A DNA stretch of 64,000 nucleotides from Rhodococcus sp. 4CII (GCF_014256275.1 NZ_JACCFE010000002.1:4010001-4074000), one strand, 5' to 3'. Positions 26,333-35,658 are shown, counted from the first letter of the stretch. Numbers and translations: made by a program. Notes: a model not told the origin generated them from the sequence alone.

Positions 26333-27157
26333 CTAGTTGCCGAAGGGGTAGATGCTCAGGGGCTCACCGGAGGGGGCGAGTTCCATGTGCCCGCTCTCGC
26401 TGAACTCGTTGTTGACGTAGATCGACACGGTGGGGCCGTCGTCATCGGTCTCGAACGAGACGTGACTGACTTTGCCGTCGGGGACGTTGAGGCTCACGGG
26501 GGCGCCCACGACCGTTCCGCCGATCCGGTCGAGGTTCAGCGTCGACAGGTCGAAGGTGGGGGTGTCGACTTTCCGAGTGGTGGGTGTGCCCGACAGCGTG
26601 AATCCGCCACGGTAGTCGTAACTCACCACCCGATTCGGTTCGAGAGGGAGTGCCCGTTCGAGACTTCCGTGGCCGGCCTCGTAGAGGGAGAGTTCGTCGA
26701 CGATGAGGTCGCCGAATTTGGCGCGGTACCGGTCGAGGAACAGCTTCATGCCGTCGGGGGTGACGGGGCTCGGCGTGGGGACGACCAGCGGTTGCACGGA
26801 ATCGAAGTCGGCCTGTTGCGCGGCGGGGGTTGCGGTGGCCTGTGCGTCGTCGCCGTCGACGAGGGTGAAGGCGGCGACAGCGGCCACGACTGCGGCAGCG
26901 GCGACCGCGACGGAGAACCAGTGCCGGGCGGTGTCGCGCGGGGGCGTCGCGTCCGGTGGTGCGTCGGCGGGTCGTTGCAGGTCGCTGACCAGGACGTCGA
27001 GGTCGGCGAGGGTGCGGGATTCGGCGGCGAGGTCGGACATCGCCCGGTGTTCGGCCTCGTTGATCTGGCCGTCGCCGAACGCGGCGTCGAGCAGTGCGGA
27101 CGTGTTGGCTCGATCGACGTCGCGCGCCCGCGTGTTCGGTGGGTATCGGCTGGCCAC
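26333..27157 (-). CDS. DUF1707 membrane-anchored protein, copy 2
   Basis: A 274-residue paralogue of its neighbours with the same plan: DUF1707 head (RARDVDRANTSALLDAAFGD, then GQINEAEHRAMSDLA), transmembrane helix near 95-118 and an outside domain containing LFLDRYRAKFGDLIVDELSL, ending GEPLSIYPFGN. It stops one base before the start of copy 1, so the genes form one transcription unit. The outside domains share the LxxYxxKFGDLxxxEL core but differ elsewhere, consistent with duplication followed by divergence of the exposed part. Confidence 0.85.
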   Translation of the reverse strand: MASRYPPNTRARDVDRANTSALLDAAFGDGQINEAEHRAMSDLAAESRTLADLDVLVSDLQRPADAPPDATPPRDTARHWFSVAVAAAAVVAAVAAFTLVDGDDAQATATPAAQQADFDSVQPLVVPTPSPVTPDGMKLFLDRYRAKFGDLIVDELSLYEAGHGSLERALPLEPNRVVSYDYRGGFTLSGTPTTRKVDTPTFDLSTLNLDRIGGTVVGAPVSLNVPDGKVSHVSFETDDDGPTVSIYVNNEFSESGHMELAPSGEPLSIYPFGN

Positions 27158-27181
27158 GGGAGGATCTTAGAGCGCCCGTCC

Positions 27182-28048
27182 CTAATTCGCGGGTGTCACC
27201 TGCCACACGTCTCCGCCGAGTGTCGCGCGCAGATACCCGCCGCCGGACTGTTGCTTGGCGTAGACGTACACGTTGACGGAAGGTCCAGTGCCGCCGTCGG
27301 CGAGGAGGACGTGGCCGATGGTGCCGTCGGGAATTCCGACCAGTCGGGGCGCATCACCGAGCAGGGCAGCGAGTGCGGGGACGTCGACCTGGGCGAGGTC
27401 GACTTCGCCGGTCCCGGGAAGGCGCTGCGTGCGGGTGCCCGACACCTTGAAACCACCGCGGAAGTCGTACCGGTCGACCTTGTCGGGCGCGTCGGCGGCG
27501 GTCCGCGACAGGATGGCGTATTTGTCGTACAACGCCAGTTCGTGGACGGTGAGGTCGCCGAACTTCTGCCGGTACTGCTCGAAGAGGGCGTAGATCCCGT
27601 CCTGGGTGAGGGGCTGCGCCCGGCCGACGATGATCGGGTCGACGGCGGGCACCTCGACCTCCGGCTGGGCCACCGCCTTCTCGACCTGGGCGGGAACGGG
27701 AACGGGGACGGTGACGGTGACGGGGTCGGGACCGTCCTGCTCGGTGAGCGCGAGACCGATCGCTCCGACCGCGATGACGGCACCGCACGCGACCGCGATC
27801 CGCAGGGCCCGCCGGGGCGAGCGCGGCGCCCGGACCGGTGCCTGATCGGTGATCGACGACGCCAGTTGCAGGTCGCTGATCAGCACGTTCAGTTCGGTGA
27901 GGGTCTTGGCGGACATGGCCTGGGCGCTACGGTCGTGGTACTCGGCGGCACCGAGCTGGCCGTCGGCGTAGGCGGCGTCGAGTCGGCTGCACGCGTTGAC
28001 CCGGTCGAGGTCGCGTGCGCGAGTCTGCGAGGACGGTCCTGTGGCCAC
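27182..28048 (-). CDS. DUF1707 membrane-anchored protein, copy 3 (Rv0048c-like)
   Basis: A 288-residue protein, close in length to M. tuberculosis Rv0048c. The DUF1707 head is TRARDLDRVNACSRLDAAYA then LGAAEYHDRSAQAM. The membrane helix lies near 88-105, followed by a Val/Pro-rich linker (VTVTVPVPVPAQVEKAVAQP). The exposed domain has ALFEQYRQKFGDLTVHELAL and IGHVLLADGGTG. It is first in the three-gene minus-strand unit and divergent from the DUF5318 gene over about 90 bases, the arrangement conserved in mycobacteria. It is likely the ancestral copy. Confidence 0.87.
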   Translation of the reverse strand: MATGPSSQTRARDLDRVNACSRLDAAYADGQLGAAEYHDRSAQAMSAKTLTELNVLISDLQLASSITDQAPVRAPRSPRRALRIAVACGAVIAVGAIGLALTEQDGPDPVTVTVPVPVPAQVEKAVAQPEVEVPAVDPIIVGRAQPLTQDGIYALFEQYRQKFGDLTVHELALYDKYAILSRTAADAPDKVDRYDFRGGFKVSGTRTQRLPGTGEVDLAQVDVPALAALLGDAPRLVGIPDGTIGHVLLADGGTGPSVNVYVYAKQQSGGGYLRATLGGDVWQVTPAN

Positions 28049-28136
28049 ATCGGCATCGTAGTGGGGTAACCGTGTTTGACCAGCGTCACTCGACCGACCC
28101 CTTCTCTCCCGACGCGACGCACGTACTCTGGTCTCC

Positions 28137-28556
28137 GTGCGAATACAGCGGCAGGTGGTGGACTATGCGCTTCAGCGCCGGTCTCTCCTGGCCGAGGTCT
28201 ACTCGGGCAGGACGGGTGTCACGGAGGTCTGTGACGCCAGCCCCTACCTGCTTCGTGCCGCAAAGTTCCACGGCAAGGGCAGTGATGTGGTGTGCCCGAT
28301 CTGCCGTAAGGAGCAGTTGACTCTGGTCTCCTGGGTCTTCGGTGACAAGCTGGGCCCGGTGTCGGGTTCGGCTCGTACTGCCGAAGAGTTGGTGCGTCTC
28401 GCGTCCACTCAGGAGGAATTCTCGGTTCACGTGGTCGAGGTGTGCCGGACATGCAGCTGGAACCATTTGGTTCAGTCATATGTTCTCGGTACCGTGCCCG
28501 CACCGAAACGGCCGCGGCGATCCTCGCCTCGGCCTCGCCGGACCGCGAGCGAGTAG
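28137..28556 (+). CDS. DUF5318 zinc-ribbon protein (Rv0049-like)
   Basis: A 139-residue protein from GTG 28137. Two Cys pairs, CPIC (in VVCPICRKEQ) and CRTC (in VEVCRTCSWNHLV), are spaced to form a zinc ribbon. The N-terminus (RIQRQVVDYALQRRSLLAEV) is helical and the C-terminus is a basic Pro/Arg tail. It corresponds to M. tuberculosis Rv0049, immediately upstream of ponA1, and conserved linkage suggests a shared envelope function. The activity is unknown. It is 68 bases before the PBP gene and probably in the same operon. Confidence 0.85.
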   Translation: MRIQRQVVDYALQRRSLLAEVYSGRTGVTEVCDASPYLLRAAKFHGKGSDVVCPICRKEQLTLVSWVFGDKLGPVSGSARTAEELVRLASTQEEFSVHVVEVCRTCSWNHLVQSYVLGTVPAPKRPRRSSPRPRRTASE

Positions 28557-28624
28557 ACACACGCCCGAAGACGGACGCGGGCCGAAGAATGCCCGCCGAC
28601 GTAACGCAGGACTGAAGCCGGTCC

Positions 28625-31261
28625 ATGACCACTGGAGATTTGTACGTGAGTTCCCCCCGCAGCAACGCCCCGGGTGATCGACCGAACGGACCGAGACGAC
28701 CGAGTGGCCCCCCGCCACAGGGACGCCCCGGAGGTCCACCACCCCGCGGCGGACAGCCTGCGGGTGGGCCCCCGCCACATCAACCGGGCGGCTCGCCGCC
28801 GCGCCAACCGGGCGGCTCGCCGCCGCGCCAACCGGGCGGCTCGCCGCCGCGCCGCATGCCGCCTCCGCCCCCGCAGGGTGGTGGCCGTCCCCCCGGCCCG
28901 CCGCCGCGTCGCCCCGGCCCGCCGCCGCAGGGTCCCCCGCCGCGTCGTCCGGGCCCGCCGCCCGGACGTCCCGCGGGTCCGCCGCCGGTCGCGCGGAACC
29001 AGTCGGGCCCCGGTGGGCGTCCGCCGGGACCTCCGCCGTCGAACGGTCGCAAGACCGGTGGTGGCGGCCGTGGTGGTGAACCTCCCAAGGGTGGAAAGAA
29101 GACGGCTGTGAAGAAGTCGCGGTGGAAGGTCGTGCGCCGGACGGCGTACGCGTGTGTCGCGCTGGGTCTGATCATCCCGATCCTGCTGTTCATGGCGGCA
29201 TACGTCGTCCAGGACGTTCCGCGCCCCGGCGACCTCAAGACCAATCAGGTGGCCACGATCTATGCGTCCGACGGAACGTCGGTGCTCAGCAAGGTCGTGC
29301 CGCCCGAGGGTAACCGCACCGAGGTGACGCTCGACCAGATTCCGAAGCACACCCGTGACGCGGTGCTCGCTGCCGAGGACCGGGACTTCTACTCGAACCC
29401 CGGCTTCTCGATCGGTGGTTTCGCGCGTGCCGCCCGCGACAACGTCCTGGGCAAGGACAGCGCCGGTGGTGGCTCGACCATCACGCAGCAGTACGTGAAG
29501 AAGACGATGGTCGGTTCCGAGCGTTCGCTGACGCGAAAGATGAAGGAACTCGTCATCTCGTCGAAGATGGCCCGTGAGTGGTCCAAGGACGACATCCTCG
29601 CCGCGTACCTGAACACCATCTACTTCGGGCGCGGTGCGTACGGCATCGCCGCGGCGTCGAAGGCGTATTTCAACAAGCCCGTCGACCAGTTGACGGTCGA
29701 GGAGAGCGCGGTGCTGGCGTCGTCGATCCAGCTGCCGTCGTTGCTGGATCCGGAGACGAACCCGGAGGGTGCGCAGGCGCGCTGGAACTACGTGCTCGAC
29801 GGCATGGTGTCGGCGGGGACGCTCGAGCAGTCGGCCCGGACCGGGATGCAGTACCCGCCGTACGTGCCGATCGCGCAGGTCGACAACGGCAACCAGGACT
29901 CCGGTCCGGAGGGCCTGATCAAGAACCAGGTGCTGCGGGAGCTGGGCGAGGCGGGGATCAGCGAGCAGCTGCTGAACACGGAGGGCCTCGAGATCACCAC
30001 GACGATCGACCCGGTCGCGCAGGCCGCGGCGGTCGATGCGGCCCGCTCCAACATGAAGGGTGAGCCGGAGAACCTGCGTACCGGTGTCGTGTCGGTCGAT
30101 CCGAAGACCGGCGCGGTGCGGGCGTACTACGGCGGCGAGGACGGTGGCGGATACGACTTCGCGAACGCCGGACTGCAGACCGGTTCGTCGTTCAAGGTGT
30201 TCGGTCTCGCAGCGGCCCTGGATCAGGGCATCCCGCTGTCGCAGATGTACGACAGCTCGGAGCTCACGGTCAACGGCATCACCATCAGCAACGTCGAGGG
30301 TGAGGGCTGCGGCACCTGCACCATCGCCGAGGCGCTGAAGCGGTCGCTGAACACCAGCTTCTACCGTCAGGAACTCGCACTCGACGGTGGACCGCAGGCG
30401 ATCGCCGACATGGCACACAAGGCGGGCATCCCCAAGGAGATCCCGGGTGTCGGTGCGTCGCTGACCGAGCCGGACGGCAGCGGCCCGAACAACGGCATCG
30501 TGCTCGGCCAGTACCAGTCGCGGGTCCTCGACATGGCGTCGTCGTACGCCACACTGGCCGCGTCGGGCACGTATCACGCCCCGCACTTCGTGCAGAAGGT
30601 CGTGAGCGCGGACGGCACCGTGCTGCTCGACCGCGGCGGCGACACCGGTGAGGACCGCATCGACAAGGACGTCGCCGACAACGTGACGTCGGCGATGGAG
30701 CCCATCGCCGGGTACTCGCGCAACCACAACCTGGCGGGCGGACGTCCGTCGGCCGCGAAGACGGGTACCGCGCAGCTCGGCGACACCGGGCAGAACAAGG
30801 ACGCGTGGATGGTCGGCTACACCCCGTCGCTGTCGACGGCGGTCTGGGTGGGCACCACGGACGGTTCGGCGCTGAAGAACAGCGGCGGCGCCATGATCTA
30901 CGGTTCCGGTCTGCCTTCCGACATCTGGAAGGACACGATGGACGGCGCCCTCGACGGCACCGACGTCGAGAAGTTCCCGAAGCCGGGAGCGATCGGTGGT
31001 CAGTCGGGTGTCCCGGCCTATTCGGCGCCTGCACCGACCAAGACGTCGGCGCCGCCGTCGAGCACGTTCCAGTTGCCGACGGAGCTCGTGCCGCCGGTGG
31101 TCGTGACGCCGTCGCCGGTGGAGATCCTGCCCGGGATCACCATTCCGATTCCGGGTCTGGCACCGCGGCAGACCACCCCGGCCCCCGCCGTGCCGGCGGA
31201 GCCGGAGACGACCAGGCCGCCGAACGCGGGTAACGGCCAGCAGCAGGTTCCGACCCGTTAA
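28625..31261 (+). CDS. ponA1: Bifunctional penicillin-binding protein PonA1
   Basis: An 878-residue class A PBP in the ponA1 (Rv0050) position. A 150-residue cytoplasmic Pro/Gly/Arg-rich tail, including three 8-residue repeats, precedes the transmembrane helix (VALGLIIPILLFMAAYVV). The transglycosylase domain has AEDRDFYSNPGFSIGGFARA and GGGSTITQQYVKK. The transpeptidase domain has TGSSFKVFG, SLNTSFYR and AAKTGTAQ, so both active sites look intact. The tail is Pro/Thr-rich with repeated PSPVEILPGITIPIPG-like segments. ATG 28625 gives the longest product; an in-frame GTG at 28646 begins VSSPRSN, resembling the start of the paralogue at 19953, and is a fair alternative. Confidence 0.93.
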   Translation: MTTGDLYVSSPRSNAPGDRPNGPRRPSGPPPQGRPGGPPPRGGQPAGGPPPHQPGGSPPRQPGGSPPRQPGGSPPRRMPPPPPQGGGRPPGPPPRRPGPPPQGPPPRRPGPPPGRPAGPPPVARNQSGPGGRPPGPPPSNGRKTGGGGRGGEPPKGGKKTAVKKSRWKVVRRTAYACVALGLIIPILLFMAAYVVQDVPRPGDLKTNQVATIYASDGTSVLSKVVPPEGNRTEVTLDQIPKHTRDAVLAAEDRDFYSNPGFSIGGFARAARDNVLGKDSAGGGSTITQQYVKKTMVGSERSLTRKMKELVISSKMAREWSKDDILAAYLNTIYFGRGAYGIAAASKAYFNKPVDQLTVEESAVLASSIQLPSLLDPETNPEGAQARWNYVLDGMVSAGTLEQSARTGMQYPPYVPIAQVDNGNQDSGPEGLIKNQVLRELGEAGISEQLLNTEGLEITTTIDPVAQAAAVDAARSNMKGEPENLRTGVVSVDPKTGAVRAYYGGEDGGGYDFANAGLQTGSSFKVFGLAAALDQGIPLSQMYDSSELTVNGITISNVEGEGCGTCTIAEALKRSLNTSFYRQELALDGGPQAIADMAHKAGIPKEIPGVGASLTEPDGSGPNNGIVLGQYQSRVLDMASSYATLAASGTYHAPHFVQKVVSADGTVLLDRGGDTGEDRIDKDVADNVTSAMEPIAGYSRNHNLAGGRPSAAKTGTAQLGDTGQNKDAWMVGYTPSLSTAVWVGTTDGSALKNSGGAMIYGSGLPSDIWKDTMDGALDGTDVEKFPKPGAIGGQSGVPAYSAPAPTKTSAPPSSTFQLPTELVPPVVVTPSPVEILPGITIPIPGLAPRQTTPAPAVPAEPETTRPPNAGNGQQQVPTR
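28782..28853 (+). repeat. Three 24-bp tandem repeats inside ponA1
   Basis: Three perfect head-to-tail copies of a 24-base unit beginning AACCGGGCGGCTCGCC (28782, 28806, 28830) encode the octapeptide QPGGSPPR or its frame-equivalents in the cytoplasmic tail of the PBP. The copy number is likely to vary between strains. Confidence 0.85.
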
Positions 31262-31283
31262 CGGCGACCGGTAGCCTCGCTGA

Positions 31284-32897
31284 GTGGCCGAAAACCGTGA
31301 CGCGCACGCCGTCCGAGACGCGGGCGAGACGGGATTCGTCTCGCCCGCGCCGCTGGCGAAGGACCGGCGCTCCGCGGACTGGCGGGACCTTCCGGGGCGC
31401 ACCGACCCGCTGACCGCCGAGCTGTCGGGGGTGATCGGCGGTCCGATCGGGCGGCATGCGGTCGTCGGGCGCAGCCGGTTCTTCACACCGATGCGCGCCA
31501 TCCTGTTGCTGGCGATCGTGTTTCTCGCGCTCGGCTGGTTCGCGAAGGCTCCGTGCATCCAGCAGGCGCCGGTCGGCGAGAACGGCGCGCTCGGGCTCGA
31601 CTGGAGCGGCAGCCGGCAGTACGTCGCGATGTGCTACTCGGACACGGTGCCCCTGTACGGTGCGGAACGGTTGAACGAGGGCGCCTTCCCCTACAAGAAG
31701 TGGTGGGAGGAGGCCGCAGGCAACGGCCAGGTGCAACGCCGCTACATGGAGTACCCGGTGATCTCCGGGCTCTACCAGTACGGCGCGATGACGATCGCGA
31801 AGTCGTGGGACGCGGTGCACTGGCTACCCGGTGGGCTGCAGGTCGCGATCTATTTCAACGTGGTCGCGTTCGGTCTGGCGCTGGCGTGGCTGGTCACGGT
31901 GTGGGCCAGCGCGCTGCTGGCGGGGCGCCGCATCTGGGATGCCGCGCTGATCGCCGCGTCCCCACTCGTGATCGTGCACGCGTTCACGAATTTCGATCCC
32001 CTCGCAACGGCTTTCGCGGCGGGCGGCCTGTTGGCGTGGTCGCGGAAACGGCCGGTGCTCGCCGGGATCCTGCTCGGGCTCGGTGGCGCGGCCAAGTTGT
32101 ATCCGCTGCTCCTGCTCGGACCTCTGCTGGTGCTGTGCCTGCGCACCGGAAAGGTGCGGGTGTGGTCGGTGACGGCGCTGACCGGTGTCGGTGTGTGGCT
32201 CGCGGTGAATCTGCCGATCGCCCTGCTGTTCCCGCGCGGCTGGGCGGAGTTCTTCCGGCTCAACTCCGAACGGGGCGCCGACCCGGATTCCGTCTACAAC
32301 GTCATCTCGTCGTTCACGGGCTGGACCGGATTCGACGGCATCCTCCCGTCCGGTCAGGCGCCCACCGTGCTCAACTCCGTGTCGTTCGTGCTGTTCGTCC
32401 TGGTGTGCGTCGGAATCGGGTACGTCGCGCTGACGGCGCCGCGCCGGCCGCGGCTGGCGCAACTGTGCTTCCTGTTGGTGGCGGGTTTCCTGCTCACCAA
32501 CAAGGTGTGGAGCCCGCAGTACTCGCTGTGGCTGGTGCCGCTGGCCGTGCTCGCGTTCCCGCACCGGCGGATCCTGCTGGCCTGGATGACCGTCGACGCG
32601 CTGGTGTGGGTGCCGCGAATGTTCTACTACCTGGGCGTGTCCAACAAGGGACTGCCTGAGCAGTGGTTCACCGCCGCGGTGGTGGTCCGCGACGTCGCCG
32701 TCGTCGTCATCTGCGCGCTGATCGTCCGCCAGATCTACCGTCCCGGCGAGGACCTCGTGCGGTACGGCTTCGTCGACGACCCGGCAGGCGGCGTGCTCGA
32801 CCAGGCTCCGGACGATCAGCCGCGGTGGCTGCCGGACCGGTTGCGCCCGCGGACCCGGGCGGAAGCTGCTCCCGCTCCCGGTGTTTCACCGGTCTAA
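31284..32897 (+). CDS. GT87-family polyprenyl-phosphate-sugar glycosyltransferase (Rv0051-like)
   Basis: A 537-residue multi-spanning GT-C-type enzyme (DUF2029/GT87) from GTG 31284. A cytoplasmic N-terminus leads to a first helix (AILLLAIVFLALGWFAKAPC). The first outside loop holds YVAMCYSDTVPLYG and YMEYPVISGLYQYG, where acidic residues near YSD match the GT-C catalytic Asp region. About ten further helices follow, with NKVWSPQYSLWLVPLAVL near the end. The family uses lipid-linked mannose or arabinose for mannan, PIM or arabinan synthesis. It follows ponA1 by 22 bases, the same order as Rv0050-Rv0051, so it is a cell-wall gene. The exact substrate is unknown. Confidence 0.87.
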   Translation: MAENRDAHAVRDAGETGFVSPAPLAKDRRSADWRDLPGRTDPLTAELSGVIGGPIGRHAVVGRSRFFTPMRAILLLAIVFLALGWFAKAPCIQQAPVGENGALGLDWSGSRQYVAMCYSDTVPLYGAERLNEGAFPYKKWWEEAAGNGQVQRRYMEYPVISGLYQYGAMTIAKSWDAVHWLPGGLQVAIYFNVVAFGLALAWLVTVWASALLAGRRIWDAALIAASPLVIVHAFTNFDPLATAFAAGGLLAWSRKRPVLAGILLGLGGAAKLYPLLLLGPLLVLCLRTGKVRVWSVTALTGVGVWLAVNLPIALLFPRGWAEFFRLNSERGADPDSVYNVISSFTGWTGFDGILPSGQAPTVLNSVSFVLFVLVCVGIGYVALTAPRRPRLAQLCFLLVAGFLLTNKVWSPQYSLWLVPLAVLAFPHRRILLAWMTVDALVWVPRMFYYLGVSNKGLPEQWFTAAVVVRDVAVVVICALIVRQIYRPGEDLVRYGFVDDPAGGVLDQAPDDQPRWLPDRLRPRTRAEAAPAPGVSPV

Positions 32898-33181
32898 GAC
32901 TTCGACAGCACCAGCGCCGCGCCGACGGCGAACACCGCGATCGACACTCCGAGGGCGATCGCGCGGATCGACCACTGGCGGGCGTCGGCGGCGGCGCGCA
33001 CGGAACGGTCGTATTCGCCGCTCTCCCACAGTCGGTGGACGGTGAGCGAACGCAGCAGCGCGACGATGCCGAACGGCACGAACGCGAAAATCGCGACGGC
33101 GGCGAGCGGCAGACCGCTGGCGGGCGGCGGGGCGAGCGGCCCGCGGTAGTCCGCCCCGGTGTCCTGCTGCTGCGACGTCAT
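32894..33181 (-). CDS. CD225/dispanin-like small membrane protein
   Basis: A 95-residue product from ATG 33181 (TSQQQDTGADYRGPLAPPP). Two hydrophobic helices, LPLAAVAIFAFVPFGIVALL and IRAIALGVSIAVFAVGAALV, flank a loop with SGEYDRSVRAAADARQW. The A.F.PFGIVAL plus A..A..AR.W pattern is that of the bacterial CD225/dispanin family. Function is unknown. It converges on the GT87 gene with overlapping stop codons (TAA and TAG share bases 32895-32896). Another in-frame start nine codons upstream is less likely. Confidence 0.75.
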   Translation of the reverse strand: MTSQQQDTGADYRGPLAPPPASGLPLAAVAIFAFVPFGIVALLRSLTVHRLWESGEYDRSVRAAADARQWSIRAIALGVSIAVFAVGAALVLSKS

Positions 33182-33293
33182 GCGTTGCCTCCCCGTGGTC
33201 CTGCCCACGGCCAGTGGGCGACGACGTGGAGTATAGACCCGTCCAGATGCCCGACTGTGCAGTGCCTTTCGCGCGCCTACGGTTATGTCCCGG

Positions 33294-35588
33294 CTACCGG
33301 CCGCTGTCCACGGTCGGCGGATGCGACCGCGCCGCGACCCACGCCGCCACCTGGGTGCGGGAGCCGACGGCGAGCTTGTCGAAGATGTGCTCGACGTGCC
33401 CGTCGACGGTGCGCCGCGAGATCACGAGGGCCTCGGCTATCTGCCGATTGCTGAGGCCCTGCGCGAGTAGTTCGGCGATTTCCTGTTCCCGCTTGGTGAG
33501 CGGTGAGGGCTCGGCGCGGGTGGCCGGCGCGTCCTCGGTCCGGGTGCCGAGCGCGAGGTCGACTGCCTGCTCGATGGTGAGCCGGATCGCGGGCGTTGCG
33601 AGCTGGGCGAACTCGCCGGGCCCCACCATGCGGGCGGCGTCCCGCTCGGACGACTGGGAGTCGTCGGTGATGTGGGGCCCGAACGCCGCGACGGACGTGC
33701 CGAGCCGGTGCCACACCCCCTTCGCGGCGCCGCACAGTGTCGCCGCCGCGTTCGCGTCGCCGCTCGACGTCGCCACCCACGACAGCACCTCGATCGACAG
33801 GGCCGTACAGATCTTGTCCTTGAAATCGCGTTGGATCCGCAGCGCCTGCCGGGCGGCGTCGACGGCGTCGTCGGACCGGCCCAGGTGGAAGTACGCGACG
33901 CTCGAAACCCAGAGGGCGTAGGCCTTGTTCCACTTCTCGCCGTGCCTGTCCGCCACCGCGATCACGTCGCGGCACGTCTCCAGTGCGTCGTCGAGGTGGC
34001 CGTCGTAGGTCTGCGCCATACCCAGCTCGAACGACGCCGTCAGCGCGGAGGCCGTGTCGCCGACGGCGCGGTGGACGGCGATCGCGTCACGGAACAACAG
34101 GATCGCGTCGGCGGGGCGGCCGGAGAACACTGCGTGGATCCCCGCCCAGTGATCGGCGTGCGCCCGGAGTCGCTCGTCGCCGAGTGCCGCCGCGATCGCC
34201 GCGCATTCGTCGAGATGATCCCGTGCGGCGTCGCGGTCGCCCTGGATCAGCGCGGTCCACGCGGTCACCCACAGCACGTCGCCCCGCTCCCGGGTCGGTT
34301 CGGTGAGCCGTTGCAGGATCCGCTCGAGCCGGATACGCCCGTCGGACAGGTTGCCGCCGGCGATCCAGTGGTACCGCAGCGCGACGGCCAGTTCGGCGGC
34401 CGCGGCCCGCTGCGAGTCGTCGTGCAGGGCCCAGTCCAGGGCGGCGACGAGATTGGGGTGGTCGATCCGCAGTCCCGCGAGCGTCTCGGATTGTCCTGGC
34501 CCGCACCAGTCGAGCGACGACCGGCGGGCTCGCTCCGAATAGTGTTCGAGATGTCGCCGGTACAACTCGTCGCGCTCTCCGCCGAGGTCGAGAAGCTCCT
34601 GCCCGTACTCCCGCACCGTCATCAGCTGGGAGTAACGGAGCCTCTCGGTCGAACGGTCCACGGTGACAAGGCTTTTTCCGACCAGCCGATCGAGGACGTC
34701 GATGACCGGTGAGTCGGACAGCGCGCCGAATCCGCAGATCGCCTCGGCGGCCTCGAGATCGAAACTGCCGGGGAACACCGCCAGCCGGGACCACAGCAGC
34801 CGCTCGGTGTCGGAGCACAGCTCGTAACTCCAGTCGATGAGGGCGCGGAGCGTCTGCTGCCGGGGCAGGGCGGCGCGGTCGCCGCCGGTGAGGAGTGCGA
34901 ACCGTCTGTCGAGGCGCTCGACGAGCTGCGAAGCGGACAGGGATCGCAGCCGGACCGCGGCGAGTTCGATGGCGAGCGGGATCCCGTCGAGCTGATTGCA
35001 CAGCTGCGCGACGGCGTGGGCGTTCGCGTCGGTGAGGCGGAAGTCGGCGACCACACTTTGCGCGCGTTCCACCAGCAAAGACACCGACTCGAACGGCGCG
35101 ATCTCCGATGCGCGGCAGTCCTCGATGTCACCCGGAGTGCTCAGCGGCGGAAGGACGTACGTGAACTCCCCGGCGATCCCGAGCGGCTCGCGGCTCGTCG
35201 TGAGGATCCGGACCTCCGGCGCGGCGGCGAGGACCGTGCCGACGAATTCTCCTGCAGCGGACAGCAGATGCTCGCAGTTGTCGAGGACGATCAGCAGGTG
35301 CCGCGACCGCAGGTGGTCGATCACCTTGTCCATGACCGCGCGGCTCGACTGGTCGGTGACGCCGAGCGCGGCCGCGGCCGCGGAGGGCAGCGCGTCGGGA
35401 TCGCGGACGGGGGCGAGGTCGATCCACCGGACCGAGTCGCGGAACGCGCGGGCGGAGCGGACCGCGAGTTCCTCGGCCAGTCGAGTCTTCCCGACACCAC
35501 CGGCACCGAGCAGTGACACGAGCCGGGACTGCTGCAACCGGGCCCGGGCTTCCTCGATTTCGCGGCGCCGGCCGATGAAGCTGGTCAT
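33294..35588 (-). CDS. LuxR-family regulator with AAA/NB-ARC ATPase (LAL-type)
   Basis: A 764-residue regulator. It begins TSFIGRRREIEEARARL with Walker A GAGGVGKTRLAEEL (about 29-42), Walker B HLLIVLDNCEHLL, then LTTSREPLGI and the GIPLAIELAAVRLRSLS helix typical of SARP/LAL NTPases. A central TPR-like helical region senses signals. The C-terminal 60 residues are a LuxR helix-turn-helix: PLTKREQEIAELLAQGLSNR, then QIAEALVISRRTVDGHVEHI. It is divergent from the monooxygenase-esterase pair across about 220 bases, so it is the likely activator of that pair. The whole unit appears inserted into an otherwise conserved cell-wall/replication block. Confidence 0.9.
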   Translation of the reverse strand: MTSFIGRRREIEEARARLQQSRLVSLLGAGGVGKTRLAEELAVRSARAFRDSVRWIDLAPVRDPDALPSAAAAALGVTDQSSRAVMDKVIDHLRSRHLLIVLDNCEHLLSAAGEFVGTVLAAAPEVRILTTSREPLGIAGEFTYVLPPLSTPGDIEDCRASEIAPFESVSLLVERAQSVVADFRLTDANAHAVAQLCNQLDGIPLAIELAAVRLRSLSASQLVERLDRRFALLTGGDRAALPRQQTLRALIDWSYELCSDTERLLWSRLAVFPGSFDLEAAEAICGFGALSDSPVIDVLDRLVGKSLVTVDRSTERLRYSQLMTVREYGQELLDLGGERDELYRRHLEHYSERARRSSLDWCGPGQSETLAGLRIDHPNLVAALDWALHDDSQRAAAAELAVALRYHWIAGGNLSDGRIRLERILQRLTEPTRERGDVLWVTAWTALIQGDRDAARDHLDECAAIAAALGDERLRAHADHWAGIHAVFSGRPADAILLFRDAIAVHRAVGDTASALTASFELGMAQTYDGHLDDALETCRDVIAVADRHGEKWNKAYALWVSSVAYFHLGRSDDAVDAARQALRIQRDFKDKICTALSIEVLSWVATSSGDANAAATLCGAAKGVWHRLGTSVAAFGPHITDDSQSSERDAARMVGPGEFAQLATPAIRLTIEQAVDLALGTRTEDAPATRAEPSPLTKREQEIAELLAQGLSNRQIAEALVISRRTVDGHVEHIFDKLAVGSRTQVAAWVAARSHPPTVDSGR

Positions 35589-35658
35589 CGACCTCGTTAG
35601 TTCTCTCGAGCGAGTCAGTGGATCTCCCTCTTCCGAGCGGCCAGGGTGTCACGAACCT

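Noticed and set aside
28472..31558. Very long minus-strand open frame opposite ponA1 (about 1000 codons)
   Set aside because: It is the antisense shadow of a high-GC gene; its translation is Arg-rich and low-complexity, while the plus strand encodes a full penicillin-binding protein.
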